DNA from: Paenibacillus ferrarius
GTDB lineage: Bacteria > Bacillota > Bacilli > Paenibacillales > NBRC-103111
Assembly (NCBI RefSeq): GCF_002027705.1
Contig: NZ_MBTG01000014.1
Location: 1-64,000 of the forward strand
Direction: 5' to 3'
DNA: 64,000 nt
Shown piece by piece: positions 27,178 through 35,789 of the stretch (position 1 is the stretch's first letter; each line of letters begins with the position of its first letter). The position numbers and the translations under genes are program-made. The notes beneath the pieces are model-generated. The model was not told the DNA's origin. It made no database searches and saw only the letters and a list, made by a program, of their open reading frames with translations.

Positions 27178-28863
27178 ATGAAGAAAAGAAATTCAAAATC
27201 TTTGGTTCTGATATCCAGCGCAAGCTTCACGTTATTGGCGTCTGCTTGCAGCACAATCAGTACTACAGAGCCAAGTAAAACATCAATGGCTCCAACGGAG
27301 TCAGCAACAACGATTAAAAAAGTTGATCCATTCGGCAAGTATGATCCACCGATTGAGGTGACTGCGGTTCGAAGTGTTGGCGCTTCGGTGAAATATAATC
27401 CAGGTGAAGATCTTGATAATAACGTTTGGACGAAGGAATTTCTGAATACTCTGGGTATCAAAATAAAATATACTTGGACTGCTCCTGATGCACAATATCA
27501 GCAGAAATTGAACCTTTCGATTGCCTCAGGTGAAATAGCGGATATTACTGCCGTCAACACGACACAGTTGAAACAAATGGAGGAATCCGGTCAATTAGAA
27601 GATTTAACTGGGCTGTATGAGCAATATGCAGCTCCATTCACAAAGGAAATTATTAATCAAGATGGCGGGCTAGCGCTTAAATCCGCAACATTCAAGGGTA
27701 AGCTGCTGGCACTTCCCTATACAGCTGGGAGTTTGGGAGATGTCTTGTGGATTCGTATGGATTGGCTGAAAAAACTAAATCTACCTGAACCCAAAACAAT
27801 GGATGACGTACTTAAGATTTCTGAAGCGTTTTTTGCCAAAGATCCGGATGGGAATGGTAAGAATGATACACTTGGAATTGCAGCAAATAAACAAATATTT
27901 GAAGACATGGGCAGTCTGAGAGGTTTCTTTAATGGTTATCATGCCTATCCTGGAGCTTGGATTAAAGATGCTTCTGGTAAAGTGGTATCTGGCAGTATCC
28001 AACCCGAAATAAAACCCGTTTTAGCAAAATTGCGTGACTTGTACAAAGCAGGGCAAATCGACAAAGAGTTTCCCGTTAAAGATGGCGGTAAAGCTGTTGA
28101 ATCTGTTATTGCAGGTAAATATGGCATTATGTTTGGTTCAGATTGGTTTCCCTATTATCCTTTTGTGGATGGAAAAACTAAGGACCCGAATATGGAGTGG
28201 AAGGCATTCGCAATCCCGTCCATAGATGATAAACCTGCTAAAGTTACGGTGGCATTTCCTGTTTCTAAATATTTTGTTGTGAAGAAAGGTTCGAAGCATC
28301 CAGAAGCAGCGATTAAATTACTTAATCTCTTCTGTGAAAAAGAATGGGGCAAAACCGCAGATATAGAGAAGTACTCCGTAGCAAAAGATGGAATAGAGCT
28401 ATTCAAGTATCCACTTGTTCAAACATGGCCAGCTCTTAAAGATATTCCCGATACCTATTTGGCTCTAAAAGACGCATTAGAAACGAAAGATCCAAAGAAG
28501 CTTAACGCGGAACAAAAGGCTGGTTATGATAAAATTCTTGGTTTCATGAGTGGTGATTCTGGAATAAATCTGATTAATTGGGCTACTATGCGACAAAAAG
28601 CACCAACGGATTCATCGTACGCAGTAGAATACAATTACAAAAAAGAAAATCTACTCATGGTTAATGCTTTCTATGGTGCACCTACGCCAACTATGAAAGA
28701 AAAGTCTTCTACGCTTGATAAGATGACGCTCGAGGAATTCACTAAAATAATTATGGGAGTCGTACCTGTGGACGATTTTGATAATTTCGTTACCCAATGG
28801 AAGAAACTGGGCGGAGATGACATAACCAACGAAGTAAACGTTTGGGCGGAAACTCAGAAATAG
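27178..28863 (+). CDS. substrate-binding lipoprotein of a CUT1 sugar importer (LplA/YtcQ type)
   Basis: A 561-residue lipoprotein. The signal ends LLASAC with Cys24 as anchor, then a Ser/Thr linker and a family 1 binding domain (WTKEFLNTLGIKIKYTWTAP, IASGEIADITAVNTTQLKQM). The size (about 560) is typical of the large LplA/YtcQ class that pairs with LplB/LplC-type permeases. It is the first gene of an operon to 33895 and the likely receptor for an oligosaccharide. Confidence 0.9.
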   Translation: MKKRNSKSLVLISSASFTLLASACSTISTTEPSKTSMAPTESATTIKKVDPFGKYDPPIEVTAVRSVGASVKYNPGEDLDNNVWTKEFLNTLGIKIKYTWTAPDAQYQQKLNLSIASGEIADITAVNTTQLKQMEESGQLEDLTGLYEQYAAPFTKEIINQDGGLALKSATFKGKLLALPYTAGSLGDVLWIRMDWLKKLNLPEPKTMDDVLKISEAFFAKDPDGNGKNDTLGIAANKQIFEDMGSLRGFFNGYHAYPGAWIKDASGKVVSGSIQPEIKPVLAKLRDLYKAGQIDKEFPVKDGGKAVESVIAGKYGIMFGSDWFPYYPFVDGKTKDPNMEWKAFAIPSIDDKPAKVTVAFPVSKYFVVKKGSKHPEAAIKLLNLFCEKEWGKTADIEKYSVAKDGIELFKYPLVQTWPALKDIPDTYLALKDALETKDPKKLNAEQKAGYDKILGFMSGDSGINLINWATMRQKAPTDSSYAVEYNYKKENLLMVNAFYGAPTPTMKEKSSTLDKMTLEEFTKIIMGVVPVDDFDNFVTQWKKLGGDDITNEVNVWAETQK

Positions 28864-28898
28864 AATGGCATAGAATTCAAGAGGAAAGGATCGGGATT

Positions 28899-29795
28899 AT
28901 GCCATCACGTATGCTTCGTGAATTGCCACTGCATCTAATGCTTTTTCCAGGTTTGATATTAGTTTTGATTTTCAGTTATTTTCCGATGGTCGGAATTGTG
29001 ATTGCTTTCCAAAATTTTAATTCAGCTAACGGATTATTTGGTTCAAAATGGATCGGTTTTGCTAATTTCTCATATATTTTAAACCTGCCAGATTTCTTTG
29101 AGGTGCTTTGGAACACAGTTTTTATTGCAGTAATGAAAATTATTGCGGGACTGATTGTGCCAATTACAGTTGCACTTTTATTGAATGAGGTGAATAGGGG
29201 ATTTATTAAAAAGGGCGTTCAAACGCTGATATACTTGCCTCATTTTTTATCATGGATTATTCTCAGTGGAATTTTGATCGATATTCTCTCCCCGTCATCG
29301 GGTATCGTCAATCAATTTTTAAAACAATTCGGATTTGATCCTATATTTTTTCTAGGAAGCATCAAATGGTTTCCATTCATTATGGTTATTTCTGATGTTT
29401 GGAAGGAGTTCGGATTCAGCACCATCGTCTATTTAGCAGCATTAGCCGGCATAAATCCTTCGCTTTATGAAGCGGCGTTTATAGATGGTGCGAATCGTTG
29501 GAAGCAGACGCTTCATATCACATTGCCGGGAATTAGTCCGATCATTATTTTATTAACCACGTTAAGTTTAGGAAATGTATTGAATGCCGGATTTGATCAA
29601 GTGTTCAACTTGTATAGTCCGGCAGTCTATCAGAGCGGGGATATTATTGACACATTCGTGTATCGGATGGGGATGATTGATGCCCATTATGGGACTGCGA
29701 CAGCAATTGGTTTATTTAAATCTGCGGTCTCTTTTATATTGATCTCGGTTTCCTATTGGTTGGCTTCGCGGTTTGCCAACTACCGGATCTTCTAA
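28899..29795 (+). CDS. sugar ABC permease, LplB type
   Basis: A six-helix permease of 298 residues. The ATG at 28899 follows GAGGAAAGGA by eight bases; an earlier in-frame start at 28842 would overlap the binding-protein gene and adds a non-hydrophobic head, so it is rejected. Features: LPLHLMLFPGLILVLIFSY, FPMVGIVIAFQNF, and the EAA loop SLYEAAFIDGANRWKQTLHI. Partner of the next permease. Confidence 0.92.
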   Translation: MPSRMLRELPLHLMLFPGLILVLIFSYFPMVGIVIAFQNFNSANGLFGSKWIGFANFSYILNLPDFFEVLWNTVFIAVMKIIAGLIVPITVALLLNEVNRGFIKKGVQTLIYLPHFLSWIILSGILIDILSPSSGIVNQFLKQFGFDPIFFLGSIKWFPFIMVISDVWKEFGFSTIVYLAALAGINPSLYEAAFIDGANRWKQTLHITLPGISPIIILLTTLSLGNVLNAGFDQVFNLYSPAVYQSGDIIDTFVYRMGMIDAHYGTATAIGLFKSAVSFILISVSYWLASRFANYRIF

Positions 29796-29813
29796 GAAAG
29801 AAGGTAATTTGTT

Positions 29814-30695
29814 ATGCAAACCGTTTCTTTAGGACGGAAAGCGTTTCTTGCAGTTACATATACTTTTTTATGTTTACTGGCTGTATTGTGTTTGTTCCCA
29901 CTCATTCATGTACTTGCGATTTCGTTCAGTTCATCCAGTGAAGCTTCAGCTGGTTCTGTTAAGTTTTGGCCTGTAGATTTCACAATTCAATCGTATACAT
30001 ATATTTTGCGTAAACCGGAATTTCTTCGATCTTTTGTAGTGACGATTGAACGAGTGATTATCGGAACATCGGTTAGTATGATACTAACTGTTTTAATGGC
30101 TTATCCTTTATCAAAAGAACCCAAAGTATTTAAACTTCGAACTTATTACGTTTGGTATTTTGTTTTCACGATCTTGTTCAGCGGTGGATTGATTCCTTGG
30201 TACATGACGATCAAATTTACGGGGCTGCTTAATACAATTTGGGCTTTGGTTCTGCCAGGTGGTGTCGCTGTTTTCCATATCATTCTATTGTTGAATTTTT
30301 TTCGCGGATTGCCTAAGGAACTTGAAGAAGCTGTTTTCATAGATGGTTCAGGACATTGGGGTGCTTTATGGAAGATTTATGTTCCGCTTTCTATGCCTGC
30401 TCTAGCCACGATCGCTCTATTTACGATTGTGCATCATTGGAATTCATGGTTTGATGGTTTGCTTCTCATGAATTCACCGGAGAAATATCCGTTATCCAGC
30501 TATTTGCAAACGATAATTATTGATAATAATCTCGCCAATGTACGGGATGAGGATGTATCGTCTTTGGTGGCGGTATCAGATCGAACGGCCAAAGCAGCTC
30601 AAATATTTCTGGGTGCTCTACCGATTCTCTTGATTTACCCTTTCTTGCAAAGATTTTTTGTTAAAGGGATCATTTTAGGGAGTGTAAAAGAGTAG
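29814..30695 (+). CDS. sugar ABC permease, LplC/YtcP type
   Basis: A 293-residue permease 18 bp after its partner. It has the LplC-type landmarks LCLFPLIHVLAISFSSSSEA, LFSGGLIPWYMTIKF, EAA loop ELEEAVFIDGSGHWGALWKI and the C-terminal FFVKGIILGSVKE. No ATPase gene belongs to this operon, so a shared MsmX-like ATPase is expected. Confidence 0.92.
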   Translation: MQTVSLGRKAFLAVTYTFLCLLAVLCLFPLIHVLAISFSSSSEASAGSVKFWPVDFTIQSYTYILRKPEFLRSFVVTIERVIIGTSVSMILTVLMAYPLSKEPKVFKLRTYYVWYFVFTILFSGGLIPWYMTIKFTGLLNTIWALVLPGGVAVFHIILLLNFFRGLPKELEEAVFIDGSGHWGALWKIYVPLSMPALATIALFTIVHHWNSWFDGLLLMNSPEKYPLSSYLQTIIIDNNLANVRDEDVSSLVAVSDRTAKAAQIFLGALPILLIYPFLQRFFVKGIILGSVKE

Positions 30696-30722
30696 AAAAT
30701 GTAGTCATATGGAGGAATTACG

Positions 30723-31736
30723 ATGCCAATAACTAACACATCGATCATCAGGGGAGCTGTGGTCGGATACAGTAAAGCGTTTAATATGGGACAACTGCAT
30801 GGCGAACAGATGAATCAAGCAGGGTTAGAGTTTGCTGCTGTTTGTGAGATTGACGAAGCTTGCCTGAGTCAGGCAAAAATCGATTTTCCGAATATCCAAA
30901 CATTTCAAACGATAGAGGAACTGCTGGCACAACCGGATATCCAACTTATTACGATCATAACACCGCATCATACACATGCAGAACTTGCAATGAAAGTGCT
31001 GGAAAGCGGTAAACACTGCATATTGGAAAAACCGATGTGCATTGATACGGAAGATGCAGAAGCACTTGTGCGAAAAGCGAAAGAACATGGTGTCATGCTA
31101 TCCGTTTATCATAATCGTCGTTGGGATGGATGGTATCTGACTTTGCAGGATTTGATCCAAAAAGATTTGCTCGGCGAGATATTTTCAGTAGAAATGTTCA
31201 TCGGTGGTCACGGACACCCTGGATATTGGTGGCGATCCGACAAAGTAGTCTCGGGAGGCGCTTTCTACGATTGGGGCGCCCATTATATCGATTGGCTGCT
31301 GGGTATTGTGCCTGGAAAAGTGAAGTCGATTCGCGGTTTTGTACAAAAACGGCTATGGCATGATGTGACCAATGAAGATCATATGGAAAGCATTATTGTG
31401 TTTGAAGGCGGGGCGGTCGCCAACGTGCAAGTATCTTCCATCGCCCGCGCTGGCAAAGCGAACCGACGCATATTGGGCACAAAAGGCGCGGTCATAAGCA
31501 ATCATAACGAGAATTATTTGAAGCTATATACGGATTTAAACGGTGTCAAGATCGAGAGCAAAGTTCCTCTTATGAAGGATACATGGGATAACTATTACCA
31601 GAACATTGCGGATCACCTGTTAAACGGCGCGGAGCTGATTGTGAAACCCGAAGAGGCTCGACGTATTATCGCTGTGCTAGACACGACGGCCAAGTCGGCA
31701 GCAGTAGATCGGGAACTGCCAGTGCCATATGAATAA
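30723..31736 (+). CDS. Gfo/Idh/MocA family oxidoreductase
   Basis: A 337-residue NAD(P)-dependent sugar or polyol dehydrogenase family member. The N-terminal Rossmann domain (RGAVVGYSKAFNMGQLHGEQ, then ITIITPHHTHAELAMKVLES) carries the EKPMCID motif with the catalytic-type Lys. The C-terminal alpha/beta domain has GGAFYDWGAHYIDWLLG, where the Asp/His pair is usual. It is cotranscribed with a sugar importer, a TIM-barrel isomerase and an FAD oxidoreductase, which points to oxidation of an imported sugar. The substrate is not assignable. Confidence 0.9.
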   Translation: MPITNTSIIRGAVVGYSKAFNMGQLHGEQMNQAGLEFAAVCEIDEACLSQAKIDFPNIQTFQTIEELLAQPDIQLITIITPHHTHAELAMKVLESGKHCILEKPMCIDTEDAEALVRKAKEHGVMLSVYHNRRWDGWYLTLQDLIQKDLLGEIFSVEMFIGGHGHPGYWWRSDKVVSGGAFYDWGAHYIDWLLGIVPGKVKSIRGFVQKRLWHDVTNEDHMESIIVFEGGAVANVQVSSIARAGKANRRILGTKGAVISNHNENYLKLYTDLNGVKIESKVPLMKDTWDNYYQNIADHLLNGAELIVKPEEARRIIAVLDTTAKSAAVDRELPVPYE

Positions 31737-31775
31737 TAATTCATTTTGAATGATTAGCTAGGGAGATGTGTGAAA

Positions 31776-32555
31776 ATGACTAAAATTTCAGTAGGCCTGC
31801 AACTGTATACATTACGTGAAGAAACGAAGGAGGATTTTTTGGGAACGTTGCATGAAGTTGCCGCGATGGGCTATAAAGTGGTGGAATTTGCCGGATATGG
31901 CGACGTTCCAGCCAAAGAAATGAAGAAGGTACTGGATGACCTTGATTTAACGGCTTCTTCTAGCCATACCATAGGGCTGAAATTTGATATGGAGATGAAG
32001 GAGATATTTGCGCTGCTTGATAAGCAAATGGAATATAATCTGACGATCGGAAGCCGTTACTTGATTTCCTCGTGGTCAAAGCTAGCAATGATGAATTCAA
32101 AGGAAGAGATCGTCGCTTTTGCGGCGAAGCTGCGGGCCATTGGCGAACGCTGCAAGCAAAATGGGCTGCAGTATTGTTACCACAACCACGATTTTGAATT
32201 TGTCAAAGTAGATGACCAGTATAAGCTGGATGTCTTATATAACGCTGTCGAAGCTGACCTGTTGCAAGCTGAGTTGGATTTATACTGGGTGCAAAAAGGC
32301 GGTCTCGATCCGAAAACGTACCTACAGTCCTACAAAGGCCGCTGTCCGCTTGTTCACGTGAAGGATATGGCCAATGATGCAGAGCAATCGTTTGCCGAAG
32401 TTGGCCGTGGAATGATCGATTATCCGTCGATTTTCGCGGTTGCTGCGGAGGTGGGAGTGAAGTATTACATCGTCGAACAGGATATTTGCAAGAGACCAGC
32501 GCTTCAAAGTGTCAAAATGAGCTTCGACTATTTGAAATCGCTAGGCATTGCTTAG
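31776..32555 (+). CDS. sugar phosphate isomerase/epimerase-like TIM-barrel protein
   Basis: A protein of about 259 residues of the xylose-isomerase-like TIM barrel superfamily (AP endonuclease 2 fold). Typical segments are VGLQLYTLREETKEDFLGTL, KVVEFAGYGD, YCYHNHDFEF (metal-site His/Asn/His), ELDLYWVQKGG and HVKDMAN. The ATG at 31776 is 10 bases from AGGGAG, and a GTG at 31770 is an alternative. In oxidative glycoside pathways such proteins act on keto-sugar intermediates as hydrolases or isomerases; that role here is inferred from the two neighbouring oxidoreductases. Confidence 0.88.
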   Translation: MTKISVGLQLYTLREETKEDFLGTLHEVAAMGYKVVEFAGYGDVPAKEMKKVLDDLDLTASSSHTIGLKFDMEMKEIFALLDKQMEYNLTIGSRYLISSWSKLAMMNSKEEIVAFAAKLRAIGERCKQNGLQYCYHNHDFEFVKVDDQYKLDVLYNAVEADLLQAELDLYWVQKGGLDPKTYLQSYKGRCPLVHVKDMANDAEQSFAEVGRGMIDYPSIFAVAAEVGVKYYIVEQDICKRPALQSVKMSFDYLKSLGIA

Positions 32556-32611
32556 AACTTGCGGATTAAAGGAATGAAGTCTCATAAATTAACGCCAAGG
32601 AAGTGAATAAG

Positions 32612-33895
32612 ATGGTTCGATCCATGTATGAATACGATGTAATTGTCGCAGGCGGCGGACCGAGCGGAATTGCAGCGGCGGTGGCTGCCGCACGAGAAGG
32701 AGCGAAAACGCTCCTGATTGAGCGGTACGGATTCCTCGGCGGAGCTGGTACGGCTATGATGGTCAACCCGTGGATGTCTTATTGGGCCGGAGACAACAAA
32801 CAAGTGCAAATCATTTTCGGTGTTTTGCAAGAACTGATTGATGGCATGACAAGAATGGGAAAGTACGGACATCCGATGCAGAAGACTGCGTTTGATCCGG
32901 AAGCGCTGAAGGTGGTAGCGGAACGACTTTGTCTAGATGCCGGGGTAACGCTGTTGTATCATACATTTCTTGGTGACGCTCGAATGGATGGGAGCGGGTC
33001 AGTCATCCAGAGCATCACAGTTGCAAACAAGGCGGGCCTCGTTGACCTCAAGGCGCGTATTTATGTAGACGCGACGGGAGATGCTGATCTGGCGGCGTTC
33101 GCCGGTGCACAAGTAGAAAAAGGCCGAGAAGTCGACAGCTTGAGCCAGCCTATGACACTTAGCTTCCGCATGGCCAACATCGATGTTAGCCGTATGCCGG
33201 AGAGAAGCGAAATCACGCGGCGATACCGCGAAGCCAAAGCTCGCGGTGAAATCGATTGTCCCCGTGAAGATGTGTTGTGGTTTTACGCCAATCAGACCGG
33301 TGTTATCCATTTCAACTCAACCCGTGTCATTCTGAAGGATGCCACGAATCCTTGGGAGCTTACAGAGGCTGAAACCGAGGGCCGCCGGCAGGTTCAGGAA
33401 TTTGTCCGGTTCTTGACCACAACGATCGAAGGATTTGAACATGCGTATCTCCAAACAACAGCTCCTCAAATTGGCGTAAGGGAATCACGCAGAGTTGTTG
33501 GCGAATATATGTTGACGGCCGAAGAACTTCTTCAGGGCTGCAAATTTGACGATGTTATCGCACGTGGTGCTTATCCTGTCGATATTCACAATCCGAATGG
33601 GGAAGGTACTGTCATCAAGGAGCTGAATCCCGGTGAGTGGTATGAAATTCCGTTCCGCTGTCTCCTGCCCAAGAAAATAGAAAATTTGTTGATTGGGGGA
33701 AGGCCGATCTCTGCCACACACGAGGCACATTCGGCTATCCGCGTCCAACCGATCGCAATAGCCATCGGACAAGCGGCCGGAGCCGCAGCTGCATTGTGCG
33801 TACGCGATAATAGGAGACCGCGGGAACTGGATGCAGGGAAAGTACAGGAAGTATTGACACGACAAGGAGCGAAACTCGGAGTTGAAGTGAGCTGA
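32612..33895 (+). CDS. FAD-dependent oxidoreductase (FAD_oxidored type)
   Basis: A 427-residue flavoprotein. The N-terminal dinucleotide-binding motif is VIVAGGGPSGIAAAVAAARE, followed by LIERYGFLGG and the second FAD contact IYVDATGDADLAAFAGA. The C-terminal LLIGGRPISATHEAHSAIRV, then GQAAGAAAAL, is characteristic of the PF12831-type family. The ATG at 32612 is five bases after AAGGAAGTGA and is preferred to GTG 32603. It ends the importer operon. It may oxidise a carbohydrate hydroxyl; substrate and electron acceptor are unknown. Confidence 0.9.
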   Translation: MVRSMYEYDVIVAGGGPSGIAAAVAAAREGAKTLLIERYGFLGGAGTAMMVNPWMSYWAGDNKQVQIIFGVLQELIDGMTRMGKYGHPMQKTAFDPEALKVVAERLCLDAGVTLLYHTFLGDARMDGSGSVIQSITVANKAGLVDLKARIYVDATGDADLAAFAGAQVEKGREVDSLSQPMTLSFRMANIDVSRMPERSEITRRYREAKARGEIDCPREDVLWFYANQTGVIHFNSTRVILKDATNPWELTEAETEGRRQVQEFVRFLTTTIEGFEHAYLQTTAPQIGVRESRRVVGEYMLTAEELLQGCKFDDVIARGAYPVDIHNPNGEGTVIKELNPGEWYEIPFRCLLPKKIENLLIGGRPISATHEAHSAIRVQPIAIAIGQAAGAAAALCVRDNRRPRELDAGKVQEVLTRQGAKLGVEVS

Positions 33896-33930
33896 AAATG
33901 AGCTGACAAACGCTACGTATCCATTCATAT

Positions 33931-33974
33931 GAAAGAAACAACAGGGTGTAATCCGAACCTGTTGTTTCTTTTCG
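33931..33974 (+). terminator. intrinsic terminator after the FAD oxidoreductase
   Basis: A 15-bp stem, GAAAGAAACAACAGG with CCTGTTGTTTCTTTT, 11-base loop, T-rich end. It separates the catabolic operon from the following kinase gene. Confidence 0.88.
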
Positions 33975-34013
33975 TGCCACGATAGATTTGACGGGGACGA
34001 AGGGAGGGCAACC

Positions 34014-35789
34014 ATGAAAATCGAGTGGCGCATTCGACAATTTTCCATATTCCCGAAAATTATTATTGCATTTCTATTGATTATTTTACCTATTTACGTA
34101 CTTAGCTTGGTAATGAACATTTCTGGTGAGGCAAGTGTAAGAGAAGAGATCTCTATGTCGATGAAGTCACGAGTTCATTTCTATCTTAATTCTTTTGAGT
34201 CGGAAATGAACCGTCTAATAAAATTAAATAGAGAGTATTCTTTTGATGAGGATTTAAGAAACTTGAGTACTATAGCACCAGGGATGAATGAATTTGATCG
34301 TGTGAAAGCGATCCTTAGTTTGCAAAATAAATTATTGCTCATGAAAAACTCCAGCCTTTATGTGGCAGACGTAAAAGTTTATATTCCGTTGCTAGAGAGG
34401 ACAATACACGCGAATTATTATGGTGATGAATTGCCTTTAGAAGAACTACAAGTACTCGAGAATTTTCCCGACAATCACACGTACCCGTTCATATATTGGC
34501 AAAACCGCTTGCTGATAAGTGAGCTGTACCCCAAGCCTATTACTCCAAATAAAATGCCGTTTTTTGCTAGCGAGGTGGAATTATCAGAAAATGAAATTAA
34601 GCAATCACTTCTGCAAGCCTCCCATACAAGTCAAGGTGGAGCTGTTTTAATGGATCCAAGTCAAAGCTGGTTCATTGCAAATGATCAAGATTTGAGAATG
34701 GTTCCCAAATTGAAAGAATTCCTGATGCGAAAGCCGTTTCAAGAGGAACGTATTGGACAAGGCTATCTTGAAATGGAGCGGAAAAACTATTTAATAACCT
34801 ATGAACGTTCACAATCGCTGAATACGATTTTTATGGTATATGTACCGGAATCTCAGATTCTTGGACCATTGAATACCTATCGCCATTGGTTTTTGACTTT
34901 ATCCATTTCGTCTGTTTTATTTATAATTTTATTCTCAGCTTGGATTTATCGGCAAATCCACCAACCTTTGCGCAACATGGTGATTGCATTCCGAAAGGTA
35001 GAAGCTGGAAACCTTGGAATCACGATAAAACATAAACATAACGATGAATTCGATTATTTATATAAACAGTTTAATGAAATGGTGAACAGGCTTCAAATGA
35101 TGATCCATGAGGTATATGAAGAGAAAATCAGGTCGCAACGTGCAGAGTTAAAGCAGCTGCAGTCGCAAATCAATCCGCATTTCCTATACAATAGTTATTT
35201 TGTCCTCTATCGGATGGCAAAGAGCCATGATATTGACAATGTGATTCGGTTTACGAAACATTTGGGCGACTATTTTCAATTCATTACGCGTAACGCTCCC
35301 GATGAAGTATCTTTGGAGCTGGAAATAAAGCTTGCCAACGCATATGTTGAAATTCAAATGATTCGTTTTTCCAACCGTATGGAAACCAAATGGCACGATC
35401 TATCTAACGATTGTAAGGACTTAAAGCTTCCGCGCTTGATCCTGCAACCGATTATTGAAAATGCGTATAACCATGGTCTGGAACACAAATTGAAAGGCGG
35501 TAAAGTGGAAATTAAGCTAATGCAGCATGCCGGCAATCTTTGTATCAGCATTGAAGATAATGGGGAAGGACTCAGTGACGAAGCATTGGAAAAAATACAC
35601 GTGAGTTTACTGTCTTCCTATAACATTGGAGAAACGACCGGCTTGCAAAACGTTCATGCACGACTTCAATTGAGGTTCGGATCTGACTCCGGTCTGTCTG
35701 TTTCAAGAGGACAAATGGGCGGATTACGGGTTGAAATGAAATTTCCAATCAAAAAGGGTGAACATGATGTACCGATTATTGATAGTTGA
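34014..35789 (+). CDS. YesM-type sensor histidine kinase (second pair)
   Basis: A 591-residue membrane kinase. TM1 is at about 14-34 (IIIAFLLIILPIYVLSLVM), then a large extracellular sensor region, TM2 at about 295-315 (SSVLFIILFSAWIY), HAMP, the His_kinase block SQINPHFLYNSYFVLYRM (His near 389) and a HATPase domain (ENAYNHG, EDNGEGLS, TGLQNVHARL). GAGGG precedes the ATG. It overlaps the response regulator start. By position it would report on sugars handled by the 27178-33895 operon. Confidence 0.92.
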   Translation: MKIEWRIRQFSIFPKIIIAFLLIILPIYVLSLVMNISGEASVREEISMSMKSRVHFYLNSFESEMNRLIKLNREYSFDEDLRNLSTIAPGMNEFDRVKAILSLQNKLLLMKNSSLYVADVKVYIPLLERTIHANYYGDELPLEELQVLENFPDNHTYPFIYWQNRLLISELYPKPITPNKMPFFASEVELSENEIKQSLLQASHTSQGGAVLMDPSQSWFIANDQDLRMVPKLKEFLMRKPFQEERIGQGYLEMERKNYLITYERSQSLNTIFMVYVPESQILGPLNTYRHWFLTLSISSVLFIILFSAWIYRQIHQPLRNMVIAFRKVEAGNLGITIKHKHNDEFDYLYKQFNEMVNRLQMMIHEVYEEKIRSQRAELKQLQSQINPHFLYNSYFVLYRMAKSHDIDNVIRFTKHLGDYFQFITRNAPDEVSLELEIKLANAYVEIQMIRFSNRMETKWHDLSNDCKDLKLPRLILQPIIENAYNHGLEHKLKGGKVEIKLMQHAGNLCISIEDNGEGLSDEALEKIHVSLLSSYNIGETTGLQNVHARLQLRFGSDSGLSVSRGQMGGLRVEMKFPIKKGEHDVPIIDS